Positions 41,580-53,333 are shown, numbered from the stretch's first letter. The stretch is DNA of 64,000 bases from Streptomyces sp. CB02923 (GCF_001905005.1 NZ_LWKZ01000024.1:491427-555426); one strand, 5' to 3'. Numbers and translations are program-made. The notes: generated by a model not told the origin, from the letters alone.

Positions 41580-41607
41580 GCGCGCCCGGCCCACCGGCCG
41601 GGCGCGC
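41580..41607 (+). terminator. 12-bp hairpin after hmp
   Basis: GCGCGCCCGGCC (41580-41591) pairs perfectly with GGCCGGGCGCGC (41596-41607) around CACC, 6 bases after the stop codon. GC-rich terminators without a U tract are usual in Streptomyces. Confidence 0.65.
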
Positions 41608-41630
41608 CACCAGGCCCTCGACGACCGGAC

Positions 41631-41670
41631 GTTACCCATCCGTAACCTACCGACGGGTTACCATCGGTAA
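41631..41670. promoter_or_regulatory. GTTAC/GTAAC inverted repeats before the S15 hydrolase
   Basis: GTTAC-6-GTAAC (41631-41646) and TTACC-3-GGTAA (41658-41670) lie in tandem 50-90 bases before the gene. They look like two half-related operator sites for an unidentified regulator. Confidence 0.5.
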
Positions 41671-41723
41671 AAGCCACATCTTACTCTCCAGTCACTTCAC
41701 TGTTGAAGCACTAGGAGCAGTAG

Positions 41724-43361
41724 ATGTCGCCTTCCCGCACCACGCTGCGCACCGCCGTCGGCACCGTCTCGGCGGCCGTGCTCGCCACCACCGTCCTCGC
41801 GGGCGCTCCGATGGCGAACTCCGCCACCGGCGCACCGCACGCCCCCGCCACGAGCACGCCCGCGGCCGGCGCCGCCCCGCGGCAGGCACTCGCGGCGAAG
41901 TTCCCGGACGTGAAGTTCGTCGACATCAAGGGCGACGGCGGCATCACCCTCAAGGCCAACGTCTTCACCCCGGGCGACGCCGCCCCCGGCCGCCGCTATC
42001 CGCTGATCGTGCTCCCCACCAGCTGGGCCATGCCGCAGATCGAGTACGTCGTGCAGGCCAAGAAGCTGGCCGACGCCGGGTACGTGGTGGTGGGCTACAA
42101 CTCCCGCGGCTTCTGGCAGTCCGGCGGGCAGATCGAGACGGCCGGTCCCCCGGACATCGCCGACGCCTCCAAGGTCATCGACTGGGCACTGGCCCACACC
42201 CCGGCCGACCCGGGCAAGGTGGGCATGGGCGGGGTGTCGTACGGCGCCGGGATCAGCCTGCTGACCTCGGCCTTCGACAAGCGCGTCAAGGCGGTCGCGG
42301 CGCTGAGCGGCTGGGCCGACCTGATCGACTCGATCTACAGCGGGCGCACCCAGCACCTCCAGGCCGCGGCGGTGCTGGGCGGCGCGGGAGCGCTCACCGG
42401 CCGCCCCAGCCCGGAACTGACGGGCATCCTCAAGAACTTCCTCGGCTCGAACCTCGCCAAGGAAGGCGAAATGATCAAGTGGGGCGCGAAGCGGTCCCCG
42501 GTCACCTACCTCGACAAGATCAACGCCAACGGCGCGGCGATCATGCTGGGCAACGCCTGGGGCGACTCGCTCTTCCCGCCCAACCAGTACGCCGACTTCT
42601 ACGAGAAGCTCAAGGGTCCCAAGCGGCTGGAGTTCCGGCCCGGCGACCACGGCACCGCCGAGGGCCTGGGCCTGCTCGGCCTGCCGAACGACACCTGGGA
42701 CCACACCAAGAGCTGGTTCGACCACTACCTCAAGGGCGCCGACAACGGCGTCGACCGCGAGGCGCCCGTACAGCTGAAGTCCCGCTCCACCGGCGCCTAC
42801 GAGGGGTACAAGAGCTGGAAGGACGTACCCTCGGCGCACCGCAGGATCGAGCTGAACGGCACCCACCGGATCAGCACCGGCTGGGACTCCGGCGCCAACG
42901 GCGGCACGATCTTCCTCAGCAGCATCCTGGACCAGTTCCTCAAGCTGCCGCCGATGGCCTCGATCCCGCTGCTGCCGCGCTCGGCCGCCGCCGTCTGGCA
43001 GTCCGAGCGGTACGCGTCCGCGCAGCACGTGCGCGGCACGGCGAAGCTGCACACCACCGTCACCAGCACCGCCACGAGCGGCACCGGCATCGCCTACCTG
43101 TACGACGTCGGGCCGCTCGGCCTCGGCAAGCTGGTCTCGCACGCGCCGTTCACGTTCCACGACAAGGCGGCGAACACGCCGTTCGGCGTGGACCTGGAGC
43201 TGTTCTCGACGGCGTACGACGTCCCGGCGGGCCACCGGCTGGCGGTGGTCGTGGACTCCGTGGACCCGCTCTACATCGAGCACAACCCGTCCGGCGCCAA
43301 GCTCACCTTCTCCTCGCCCGCCGCCGACCCGTCGTGGCTTTCGGTGCCGGTGCGCGACTGA
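41724..43361 (+). CDS. Secreted S15/CocE-type alpha/beta hydrolase
   Basis: Secreted hydrolase of 545 residues resembling CocE/X-Pro dipeptidyl-peptidase (S15) enzymes. A signal peptide covers about residues 1-33 (RTAVGTVSAAVLATTVLAGAPMANSA). The catalytic Ser is in MGGVSYGAG, with the usual preceding YNSRGFWQSGG; the His is probably in FRPGDHGTAEG. The C-terminal jelly-roll domain of the family is present. AGGAG lies 8 bases before the ATG. It is monocistronic, with operator-like repeats upstream. It acts outside the cell on peptides or esters. Confidence 0.85.
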   Translation: MSPSRTTLRTAVGTVSAAVLATTVLAGAPMANSATGAPHAPATSTPAAGAAPRQALAAKFPDVKFVDIKGDGGITLKANVFTPGDAAPGRRYPLIVLPTSWAMPQIEYVVQAKKLADAGYVVVGYNSRGFWQSGGQIETAGPPDIADASKVIDWALAHTPADPGKVGMGGVSYGAGISLLTSAFDKRVKAVAALSGWADLIDSIYSGRTQHLQAAAVLGGAGALTGRPSPELTGILKNFLGSNLAKEGEMIKWGAKRSPVTYLDKINANGAAIMLGNAWGDSLFPPNQYADFYEKLKGPKRLEFRPGDHGTAEGLGLLGLPNDTWDHTKSWFDHYLKGADNGVDREAPVQLKSRSTGAYEGYKSWKDVPSAHRRIELNGTHRISTGWDSGANGGTIFLSSILDQFLKLPPMASIPLLPRSAAAVWQSERYASAQHVRGTAKLHTTVTSTATSGTGIAYLYDVGPLGLGKLVSHAPFTFHDKAANTPFGVDLELFSTAYDVPAGHRLAVVVDSVDPLYIEHNPSGAKLTFSSPAADPSWLSVPVRD

Positions 43362-43397
43362 GCGCCCACGGCCGGGGCGCTCCGGCCCGTCCGCCGG

Positions 43398-45092
43398 CTA
43401 CTTCAGCCAGCCGATCGTCTTCGGGTCCTCGTCACCGAGGCCGGGCGCGCCGTGGTTCACCAGGCCCTTGCGGACCGCGATGAGCTGCGGGCGCTGGTAG
43501 AGCGGGATGGAGTGGCCCAGCTGCCAGATCCGGGCGTCGGCCTGGTTGTAGAGCGCGCGCTGGCGCGCCACGTCGGTGGTACGGGTCGCCTCCAGCAGGA
43601 GGCGGTCCACCTCCGGGGAGGAGACCCGGCCGTAGTTGGTGAAGGCGTTCGCGCCGTGCGGCATCCGGTAGTCGGCGTACGAGGTGGCCCGGAAGACCCG
43701 GTCGACCTGGCGGAACTGGGTCAGGTCGTAGTTGCCGCGGTGCACGTACTTGTCGAAGTAGTCGCTGCCCGGCACCTTCCGCAGCCGTACGCCGACGCCG
43801 ATCTCGCCGAGCATCCGCTGCACCAGCTTGGCCTGGTCGGCCTGGAGGGCGAGCGCGTCGCCGGGCATCACGAACTCCAGGGACAGCGGCCTGCCGTCCT
43901 TGGTACGCGGCTCGCCGGCGCCGTTGTCCCGCCAGCCCGCCGCGTCCAGCAGCTTCCTGGCGCGGGCCACGTCGCGCTTGCCGAAGCCGCCGGTGTTGTC
44001 CTGGTAGCCCGCCTGGTCGGGCATGAAGAAGTGGTTGTCCAGCACCCGCGGCTCGAACGGCAGGTCCTTGCCCGCGACTTCGGCGAGCGCGGCACGGTCC
44101 ACGCCGAGCGTGACGGCCTGGCGCACCGCGACGTCGGCCAGCGGGCCGCGGCCGCCGTTGAGGCTGAGGGTGACCTGGTCCCAGCGGGCGCCGACGCGGA
44201 TGTCGGTGCCGCGGTCCTTCTTCAGCCGCTGGTATTTCTCGGGGTCGACGGCGCTGGTGTCGTCGATCTCCTTGTTGAGGTAAGCGTCGATGGTGGAGGT
44301 GCCGTCCAGCGCCCAGTAAATGATCTTGTCCAGCTTGGGCCTGCGCCCCCACCAGGCCGGGTCGGGAACGAGCGTGACGGTCTGCGCGGTCCGGTCGAAC
44401 GCGCCGACCTTCCAGGCGTTGCCGGTCACCGGGATGCGGCCGACCCAGCCCTTCTCGAAGCTCTCCGGGGTAGCGTTCAGGGAGGCGGGCAGCAGCGGTT
44501 TGAACAGGGACTGCCAGTCCGCGTACGGGGTGGTGAAGGTGACCTGCACCTCGTGGTCGTCGGCGCCCCGCTCCACCGCGCCGATCTGCTCGTAGCCGCC
44601 GGTGGTGGCGGCGCGGTAGCGGTCGTCGGTGCCGTTCAGCGCCTTCCACTGGGCCTCGAAGTCCCGCCAGCCCAGCGGCTTGCCGTCGGACCACTTCGCC
44701 TGGGGGTTGAGCCGGTAGGACACGACCTGGGGGGTGGTCGAGACGACCTTCGCCGAGGCGAGGAAGTCGGGATCGGGCCGGGGCTCGCCCTTCGCGTCGA
44801 GGCTGAAGAGACTCGGCTCCACCATGCTGGTGATCGCGGAGGCGTCGCCCTGGGTGCCGTCGATCTGGTTGGGGTTGGACTGGGTGATCCACTGCTGGAC
44901 CGAGACCCGCATGGTGCCGCCCTGTCTGAGGTCGGAGACGGGGTGCGGGGCCAGGCCCTGCGCCCCGGCCCGCGGCGCCGCGCCGGCGTGCGCGCCGTCC
45001 GCCGAGCCGCCGGGCCCGCCACAGGCGGTGACCGCCACCGCGGCCAGGACGGTCGTTACGGCCAGGGCGGCTGCCCCTCGGGCCCGGTTCAT
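43398..45092 (-). CDS. Peptide ABC transporter substrate-binding lipoprotein
   Basis: Family 5 (DppA/OppA-type) binding protein of 564 residues, anchored outside the membrane as a lipoprotein: signal peptide with lipobox VTAC (Cys about 24). WSDGKPLGWRDFEAQWKAL and AVRQAVTLGVDRAALAEV are typical of the family. AGAGGA lies before the ATG at 45092. It is divergent from two permease genes and a double ATPase, 195 bases away, and completes that transporter. The substrate is probably an oligo- or dipeptide. Confidence 0.88.
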   Translation of the reverse strand: MNRARGAAALAVTTVLAAVAVTACGGPGGSADGAHAGAAPRAGAQGLAPHPVSDLRQGGTMRVSVQQWITQSNPNQIDGTQGDASAITSMVEPSLFSLDAKGEPRPDPDFLASAKVVSTTPQVVSYRLNPQAKWSDGKPLGWRDFEAQWKALNGTDDRYRAATTGGYEQIGAVERGADDHEVQVTFTTPYADWQSLFKPLLPASLNATPESFEKGWVGRIPVTGNAWKVGAFDRTAQTVTLVPDPAWWGRRPKLDKIIYWALDGTSTIDAYLNKEIDDTSAVDPEKYQRLKKDRGTDIRVGARWDQVTLSLNGGRGPLADVAVRQAVTLGVDRAALAEVAGKDLPFEPRVLDNHFFMPDQAGYQDNTGGFGKRDVARARKLLDAAGWRDNGAGEPRTKDGRPLSLEFVMPGDALALQADQAKLVQRMLGEIGVGVRLRKVPGSDYFDKYVHRGNYDLTQFRQVDRVFRATSYADYRMPHGANAFTNYGRVSSPEVDRLLLEATRTTDVARQRALYNQADARIWQLGHSIPLYQRPQLIAVRKGLVNHGAPGLGDEDPKTIGWLK

Positions 45093-45287
45093 GCGCGGTT
45101 CCTCTCGCTGGTTCGCGGGCGCCGCGAGCACGGCCCCCGGAGCACCGTAAGGCGGCCGGGAACTCCTCAAAGGCGCAGCTCAGCGCATTTATTGAACTTG
45201 CAATGACAGGTTCACGCCGCCGCATCACCCGGTGAAAAGCGTGGGATAGCGTCACTGGCCGCACCACCCTGAAAGGGATGTCCGCCC
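45093..45287. promoter_or_regulatory. Divergent promoter region of the peptide transporter
   Basis: The region between the binding-protein gene and the permease operon contains an AT-rich part (about 45188-45205, TTTATTGAACTTGCAATGAC). It must hold both promoters; exact boxes were not assigned. Confidence 0.45.
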
Positions 45288-46271
45288 GTGTTCGCCCACC
45301 TTTCCAAACGCCTCGGCTATTACGCGCTGTTGCTGGCGCTGGCCGTCGTCGTCTCCTACGCGCTGACCTCGCTCGCGCTGTCGCCCCGCGGCTACTTCGA
45401 GGGCCGGCAGCCGCCGCCGTCGCCCGGCGCCGTCGAGGCCCAGCTGACCGCGCTGGGCATCAACGACCACACTCCCCTGCCGGAACGGTTCGCCGCCTGG
45501 CTGGGCCATGCCCTGCACGGCGACCTCGGCCGCACGATCGACTCCGGCGCCGTCACCGAGGAGTTCGGGCGCCGCGTCGGCGTCAGCCTGCGGCTGCTGC
45601 TGGCCGGCACCCTGCTGGGCACGGTCGCGGGGGTACTGCTGGGTGCGTGGAGTGCGGTCCGGCAGTACCGCTTCTCCGACCGTGCCGTCACCCTCTTCGC
45701 GTTCCTGCTGCTGTCCACCCCCACCTTCCTGCTCGCCGTGCTCCTCAAGACCGGCGCCATCGCGGTGAACCAGGCGGCGGGCGGCGAGATCATCGGCTTC
45801 ACCGGAGAGCACACGCCGGGGCTGACGGGCGGATTCGGCACGCTGCTCGGTGACCGCCTGGTCCACCTCCTCCTGCCGACCCTCGCCATCGCGCTCGGCA
45901 CGGCCGCGTCCTACAGCCGCTACCAGCGCGGCACGATGCTCGACGTACTCGGCTCCGACTTCCTGCGCACCGCCCGCGCCAAGGGCCTGCGCAAGCACAG
46001 CGCGGTGCTCCGGCACGGGCTGCGGACCGCCCTGGTGCCGATGTCCACCTTCTTCGCCTACGGGTTCCTCGCCCTGTTCACCGGCGCCGCCTTCACCGAG
46101 AAGGTCTTCGGCTGGCACGGCATGGGCTCGTGGTTCATCGACGCCGTCGGCAAGGGCGACGTCAACGCGGTCGTCGCGGTCAACGTGTTCGCGGCCGTAC
46201 TGGTGCTGCTGTCCGGGTTCCTGGCCGATGTCCTGCACGCCGCGCTCGATCCGCGCGTACGGACGAGCTGA
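45288..46271 (+). CDS. Peptide ABC transporter permease (DppB type)
   Basis: Inner-membrane permease of 327 residues with six predicted membrane segments. The cytoplasmic coupling motif is in DFLRTARAKGLRKHSAVLRHGLRTALVP, matching the EAAxxxG loop of the DppB/OppB class. The start is a GTG with AAAGGGA upstream. It overlaps nothing and is followed after 13 bases by the second permease. It works with the divergent lipoprotein and the double ATPase to import peptides. Confidence 0.9.
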   Translation: MFAHLSKRLGYYALLLALAVVVSYALTSLALSPRGYFEGRQPPPSPGAVEAQLTALGINDHTPLPERFAAWLGHALHGDLGRTIDSGAVTEEFGRRVGVSLRLLLAGTLLGTVAGVLLGAWSAVRQYRFSDRAVTLFAFLLLSTPTFLLAVLLKTGAIAVNQAAGGEIIGFTGEHTPGLTGGFGTLLGDRLVHLLLPTLAIALGTAASYSRYQRGTMLDVLGSDFLRTARAKGLRKHSAVLRHGLRTALVPMSTFFAYGFLALFTGAAFTEKVFGWHGMGSWFIDAVGKGDVNAVVAVNVFAAVLVLLSGFLADVLHAALDPRVRTS

Positions 46272-46284
46272 GAGGGGCCGGATC

Positions 46285-47212
46285 ATGCTTCGCGTCGCCC
46301 TGCGCCGCTTCGTACGGAACGCCAACGCCCTGACCGGCGCGGCCGTTCTGCTGCTCCTCTTCCTCCTCGCCTTCGCCGGCCCGTACCTCGGCCACTGGTC
46401 GTACACGGACGTCGACTACAGCGCGCTGCGGCAGCCGCCCTCCGCCGGGCACTGGTTCGGCACCAACAGCATCGGCCAGGACGTGTACGCGCAGGTGCTG
46501 CGCGGGCTCCAGAAGTCGCTGCTGATCGGGCTGCTGGTCGCGCTGTTCGCGACGGTGCTGGCGGCGGTGGCCGGCGCGTGCGCCGGATACTTCGGCGGCT
46601 GGGCGGACCGGCTGACGACCCTCTTCACCGACCTGCTCCTGGTCTTCCCGGCCTTCCTCGTCATCGCGATCGTCTCCCCGCGCCTGCGGGGCGCGAGCTG
46701 GATCGCCTTCGTGGGGCTGCTGGCGGCCTTCGGATGGATGCTCACCGCGCGCGTCGTACGGTCCATGACGCTGTCCCTCAAGGAGCGGGACTTCGTCCGC
46801 GCGGCCCGCCTGATGGGCGTCCACCCGCTGCGCATCGTCTTCCGCCACATCCTCCCCAACGTCGCCTCCTTCCTCATCGTCGACGCCACGATCGCGGTCG
46901 GCGGCGCGGTGATGAGCGAAACGGGCCTGTCCTACTTCGGCTTCGGCGTGCAGCCGCCGGACGTGTCCCTGGGCACCCTCATCGCGGACGGGACGGGCGC
47001 GGCGGTCACCTACCCCTGGCTGTTCTTCTTCGCGGCCGGGCTGCTGGTGGTCTTCGTCCTGGCCGTCAACTTCCTCGGCGACGGACTGCGCGACGCCCTG
47101 GACCCGACATCGGGCGGCCGGCCGCGCCGCACCCGCCGTACGAAGCGCCGCCGCCCCGCCGAGGAGCCCGGGTACGCGCCCCTCCCGTCCCCGCACCACG
47201 AGGAAACCGCCC

Positions 47213-47232
<20 letters not shown>
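46285..47232 (+). CDS. Peptide ABC transporter permease (DppC type)
   Basis: Second permease of 315 residues with an N-terminal membrane segment and the DppC/OppC type core: FGTNSIGQDVYAQVLRGLQKSL, then the coupling loop RDFVRAARLMGVHPLRIVFRHILPN. GAGAGGGG lies about 8 bases before the ATG. The C-terminus has a basic tail (RPRRTRRTKRRRP) that ends inside the start of the ATPase gene, which overlaps by 20 bases, so translation is coupled. Confidence 0.9.
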
Positions 47233-49315
<2,083 letters not shown>

Positions 49316-49428
49316 TCCGCACCCGGACCAGGCGCGACCGACCGGGCGGGCGCCCGCTCCACAAGAGCCGCGCCCGCCCTTCCCCCTCCACCACCCACGG
49401 AACCCACGGAATTCACGGAATGAGAACG

Positions 49429-50298
49429 ATGAACCGCACCCTGCCCCGCCGCACCGCCTTCGCGGCCGCCGCCCTGCTGGCCCTCGCCCTCTCGGGCTGC
49501 GGCCTGACCGGTTCCGGCGGAGACCGCATCCGCGTCGGTGTCAGCGGTGACTCCACCGACTGGGACGTGCTCGCCAAGGAGGCGGAGAAACAGGGCCTGG
49601 AGGTCGAGGTGGTGCCGTTCGACGACTACTCGCTGCCCAACAAGGCGCTCGCCGCCGGGGACATCGACCTCAACGCGTTCCAGCACCTGGTGTTCCTGGC
49701 CCAGTCCAACACCGAGAACGGCAGCGACATCGTGCCGCTCGCCGCCACCAACGTCGTCCCGCTCGGCCTCTACTCCCAGCGGGCGAAGAAGCTCGCCGAC
49801 CTGCCGGACGGCGCGCGGATCGCCCACCCCAACGACCCGGCCAACGAGGGCCGGGCGCTGCGGCTGCTGGCGAAGGCCGAACTGATCGGGCTGAAGCCCG
49901 GCACCGGCCTGTACGCCACCGCCGACGACATCGCCGACAACCCCCGGCACCTGAAGCTCACCCCGGTCAACGCCCAGCAGACGCCCCGGCTGCTCAAGGA
50001 CGTGGACGCCGCCGTCATCAACGACGGCGTGGCCACGCTGGCGGGCGTCAAGGCGGACACCGCGCTGTTCAAGGACGACCCGCGCGGAGCGGACGTACGG
50101 CCGTACGTCAACGTCATCGCCTCGCGCGCGAAGGACAAGGACGACCCCCGCTTCGCGAAGATCGTGAAGCTGTACGCGAGCAAGCCGGTCCAGGACGAGT
50201 CGCGCCGTACGTCCAACGGCACGGCCGTCCACATCGAGCTGTCCCGGGCCGAACTGACACGGGAGCTGGACCGGGTCGCCCGCCAGCTCAAGGGCTGA
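49429..50298 (+). CDS. metQ: Methionine ABC transporter binding lipoprotein
   Basis: NlpA/MetQ-type lipoprotein of 289 residues that binds methionine outside the membrane. The lipobox is LSGC, with Cys at about residue 22. NAFQHLVFL and ATNVVPLGLYSQRAKKLADLPDGARIAHPNDPANEGRALRLL are family marks. The start at 49429 fits GGAATGAG upstream; an ATG 9 bases earlier is the alternative. It is the first gene of metQNI; metN follows after 7 bases. The preceding stretch (49316-49428) holds CCCACGGAA-like repeats but no clear operator or SAM riboswitch. Confidence 0.9.
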   Translation: MNRTLPRRTAFAAAALLALALSGCGLTGSGGDRIRVGVSGDSTDWDVLAKEAEKQGLEVEVVPFDDYSLPNKALAAGDIDLNAFQHLVFLAQSNTENGSDIVPLAATNVVPLGLYSQRAKKLADLPDGARIAHPNDPANEGRALRLLAKAELIGLKPGTGLYATADDIADNPRHLKLTPVNAQQTPRLLKDVDAAVINDGVATLAGVKADTALFKDDPRGADVRPYVNVIASRAKDKDDPRFAKIVKLYASKPVQDESRRTSNGTAVHIELSRAELTRELDRVARQLKG

Positions 50299-50305
50299 GG
50301 CCGCG

Positions 50306-51145
50306 ATGAGCACCGAGACGATGATCGGGCTGAGCGGTCTGACCAAGGAGTTCGCGGGTGGCGTGCGCGCGGTCGACGATGTCGGCCTGACCGTCGCGCG
50401 GGGCACCGTACAGGGCATCGTCGGGCACAGCGGCGCCGGCAAGTCCACTCTGCTGCGGATGGTCAACCTGCTGGAGACACCGACAGCGGGCACCGTCACC
50501 GTGGGCGGGCGGCAGCTCACCGGCCTCCCGGAGCGGCAGTTGCGTGCCGCCCGGCGTGACATCGGCATGGTCTTCCAGCAGTTCAACCTGTTCCGGTCGC
50601 GCACGGTCCTGGGCAATGTCGCCTACCCGCTGCGGCAGGCCGGGGCCTCGCGGGCGCAGGCTCGCGCGAAGGCCGGGCAGGCGCTGGCCTTCGTGGGGCT
50701 CGCCGACCAGGCCCGCCGCTATCCCGAGCAGCTGTCCGGCGGCCAGCGGCAGCGTGTGGGCATCGCGCGCGCCCTGGCCACCTCTCCCCAGGTGCTGCTG
50801 TGCGACGAGGCCACGTCCGCGCTGGACCCGCAGACCACGCACGAGATCCTCGCGCTGCTCAAGCGGGTCAACACGGAGCTGGGCGTCACCATCGTCCTGA
50901 TCACCCACGAGATGGAGGTGGTCCGGGCGGTGTGCGACCAGGTCGCCGTGATGGACGGCGGACGGATCGTGGAGCGCGGTGCGGTGGCCGAGGTCTTCGC
51001 CCGGCCGCAGCACCCCACCACCCGCGCCTTCGTACGCGCCGCCGTGCACGCCTCGCCCGTCCTGGACCTGCTGCCGCAGCTGCTGCGCAAGCACGGTGTG
51101 GCGGACTCGGTCGTGGCGACCGTCCTCGCGGAGGTGGGCGCCTGA
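50306..51145 (+). CDS. metN: Methionine ABC transporter ATP-binding protein
   Basis: ATPase of 279 residues for methionine import. Walker A GHSGAGKST, signature LSGGQRQRV, Walker B VLLCDEATSALD and the MetN-type QQFNLFRSRTVLGNVAYPL are present. Known MetN proteins of about 340 residues end in a NIL (ACT-like) domain that binds methionine and inhibits transport; here the chain stops shortly after the nucleotide-binding domain, so that feedback domain is missing. TGAGG precedes the ATG. Its stop codon overlaps metI by one base. Confidence 0.9.
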   Translation: MSTETMIGLSGLTKEFAGGVRAVDDVGLTVARGTVQGIVGHSGAGKSTLLRMVNLLETPTAGTVTVGGRQLTGLPERQLRAARRDIGMVFQQFNLFRSRTVLGNVAYPLRQAGASRAQARAKAGQALAFVGLADQARRYPEQLSGGQRQRVGIARALATSPQVLLCDEATSALDPQTTHEILALLKRVNTELGVTIVLITHEMEVVRAVCDQVAVMDGGRIVERGAVAEVFARPQHPTTRAFVRAAVHASPVLDLLPQLLRKHGVADSVVATVLAEVGA

Positions 51146-51807
51146 TGCATCCGGACTGGAACCTGCTCTGGCCCAAGATCGCCGAGGCGACCGGCCAGAC
51201 CGTGTACATGGTGCTGGCCACCCTCGTCCTGTCCACCGTCCTCGGCCTGGCCCTCGGACTGCTGCTGTACGCCACCCGCAAGGGCGGCCTGCTGCACAAC
51301 CGTGTCGTGTACGCCGTACTGAGCGTGCTGGTCAACGTCGTACGCCCGGTGCCGGCGCTGATCGCCATCGTGGTGCTCTCCCCGGTGACCCGGGAGCTGA
51401 TCGGTACGGCGGTGGGCACCGACGCCGTCATCCTGCCGATGACGGTGATCGCCACGTTCGGCGTGGCCCGGATCGTGGAGAGCAACCTGCTGGCCGTGGA
51501 ACCGGGCGTCGTCGAGGCGGCCCGCGCGATGGGCACCGGGCCGGTGCGCATCCTGGTGACGGTGCTGATCCCCGAGGCGCTCGGACCGCTGATCCTCGGC
51601 CTGACGTTCATGCTCGTGGCGCTGATCGACTTCTCGGTCATCGCGGGCACGGTCGGCGGCGGGGGCGTCGGCAACCTCGCCATCACCCATGGCTACCTGC
51701 GCTTCGACACCCGGGTGATGGTGGTGACCGTGCTCATCCTGATCGCGCTGGTCCAGGCGGCACAGCTGCTGGGCAACACGCTGTCCCGCAAGGTGCTGCG
51801 CCGCTGA
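51145..51807 (+). CDS. metI: Methionine ABC transporter permease
   Basis: Permease of 220 residues with five predicted membrane segments and the MetI features PVPALIAIVVLSPVTRELIGT and the coupling loop EPGVVEAARAMGTGPVRILVTVLIPEA. It starts inside the metN stop codon (TGATG). It ends 18 bases before the convergent glutamate-transporter genes. Confidence 0.92.
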   Translation: MHPDWNLLWPKIAEATGQTVYMVLATLVLSTVLGLALGLLLYATRKGGLLHNRVVYAVLSVLVNVVRPVPALIAIVVLSPVTRELIGTAVGTDAVILPMTVIATFGVARIVESNLLAVEPGVVEAARAMGTGPVRILVTVLIPEALGPLILGLTFMLVALIDFSVIAGTVGGGGVGNLAITHGYLRFDTRVMVVTVLILIALVQAAQLLGNTLSRKVLRR

Positions 51808-51825
51808 GGCGGGCTGCCGGGGGCG

Positions 51826-52692
51826 TCATCGCTGCTGCTGCGCCCCCGGCAGCAGTGTCCCCGGCTCCGGCGCGTTGACGTCCACCGCGTCCGTCTTCAG
51901 GCTCTTCCGCTGCCGCTTGGCGACCCGGTAGGCGCACCACGACAACAGCATGCACAGACCGATGTAGATGGGCGAGATGATCAGGACGACGGGGATGAAC
52001 GGCAGGTCGTAGTCGAGGTTCGAGGCGATCAGCTTGCCGGCGTGCAGGAACTCCTCGTAGGTGATCAGGTAGCCGAGCGAGGTGTCCTTCAGGGCGACCA
52101 CCAGCTGGCTGATGATCGTGGGCAGCATGGCGCGGACCGCCTGCGGCACCAGGACGTGCGTCATGACCTGAGTCTTGCGCATCCCCAGCGCGTAGGCCGC
52201 CTCCCGCTGCCCTCGGTCCACCGCGTGGACACCGGCCCGGAACACCTCGGCCAGCACCGAGCCGTTGTACAGCGTCAGCCCCGCGATCAGCGCGTACAGC
52301 GGCTCGGCCCGCAGTGCCACATAGACGAAGAAGATCATGACCAGTACGGGCATCGCGCGGAAGAACTCCACCAGCAGCGTGCTCACCCAGCGCACCGGCG
52401 CGTGGTCCGAGAGCCGGCCCGCGGCGAGCAGCGCGCCCAGCACGAGCGAGAGCACGGCGGCGCAGGCGAACGCCTTCAGCGTGTTGCCCAGCCCTTCGAG
52501 CAGCAGCTCCTGGATGCCCCGGTACGCGAACGGCGTCCACTTGCGCGCGCTGAACTGACCGGTGTCGATCAGCAGGTACACGACCCAGACGGCGACGGCG
52601 AGGATCACCACGGCCGCTGCCGCCCCGTAGAGCCGGTGCCGGCGCCTGGTCTGCGGTCCGGGTACGTCGTAGAGGGCGGTGGTGGCGGTCAT
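51826..52692 (-). CDS. gluD: Glutamate-type amino acid ABC permease
   Basis: Polar amino acid permease (HisM/GluD type) of 288 residues. It has an N-terminal membrane segment, then the usual five-segment core with FFRAMPVLVMIFFVY and the coupling loop RGQREAAYALGMRKTQVMTHVLVPQAVR. The C-terminal tail is polar. Its ATG overlaps the gluC stop codon by four bases. Gene order gluABCD on the minus strand matches the glutamate importer of actinobacteria. Confidence 0.85.
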   Translation of the reverse strand: MTATTALYDVPGPQTRRRHRLYGAAAAVVILAVAVWVVYLLIDTGQFSARKWTPFAYRGIQELLLEGLGNTLKAFACAAVLSLVLGALLAAGRLSDHAPVRWVSTLLVEFFRAMPVLVMIFFVYVALRAEPLYALIAGLTLYNGSVLAEVFRAGVHAVDRGQREAAYALGMRKTQVMTHVLVPQAVRAMLPTIISQLVVALKDTSLGYLITYEEFLHAGKLIASNLDYDLPFIPVVLIISPIYIGLCMLLSWCAYRVAKRQRKSLKTDAVDVNAPEPGTLLPGAQQQR

Positions 52693-53333
52693 CGGGGAAC
52701 CCCCCAGCGCTTTTCCAGCACGTTGAACAGCGCGCTGATGGTCAGGGTCACGATCAGGTAGCCGACGGCGATCCAGACGAAGGTCCAGATGATGCCGTAG
52801 CCCAGTTCGTTGAGCGTCTTGTAGGTGCCGAGGAGTTCGACGACGCTGAAGGAGCCGGCAATCGCGGAGTTCTTGGCGAGCGCGATGAGCGTCGAGCCGA
52901 CGGGCGGGATGACGGTACGGAACGCCTGCGGCAGCACCACGTCGCCCAGCGTCTGGGAGAAGGTCAGGCCGAGGCTGCGGGCCGCCTCGCCCTGCCCCAC
53001 CGGGACGGTGTTGATGCCGGAGCGCACCGCCTCGCAGATGAAGGCGGAGGTGTAGCAGCCCAGCGCCAGCACGGCGAAGACCTTGAAGGGCAGCACGACG
53101 CCGAAGCGCGGCAGGCCGAGCAGCACCGCGAAGAACAGCAGCGTCAGCGGGGTGTTGCGCAGCACCGTCACCCACACGGTGCCGAACGCCCGCAGCGAGC
53201 CGACCGGCGCCACCCGGAAGGCCGCCATCAGCACACCGACGACGAGTGCGAGCAGCGAGGCGAAGACGGTCAGTTCGACGGTGCCGAGCAGGCCCTTCCC
53301 GTAGAGGGAGAAGTTGTCCGTGAGCACGTTCAT
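52689..53333 (-). CDS. gluC: Glutamate-type amino acid ABC permease
   Basis: Permease of 214 residues with five membrane segments, the RNTPLTLLFF motif and the coupling loop GQGEAARSLGLTFSQTLGDVVLPQAFR. It pairs with gluD, with which it is translationally coupled. The ATG follows the binding-protein gene by 15 bases. Confidence 0.87.
   Translation of the reverse strand: MNVLTDNFSLYGKGLLGTVELTVFASLLALVVGVLMAAFRVAPVGSLRAFGTVWVTVLRNTPLTLLFFAVLLGLPRFGVVLPFKVFAVLALGCYTSAFICEAVRSGINTVPVGQGEAARSLGLTFSQTLGDVVLPQAFRTVIPPVGSTLIALAKNSAIAGSFSVVELLGTYKTLNELGYGIIWTFVWIAVGYLIVTLTISALFNVLEKRWGVPR

Noticed and set aside
49316..49428. SAM or methionine riboswitch before metQ
   Set aside because: The spacer is only 113 bases, with short CCCACGGAA repeats and no recognisable riboswitch core.
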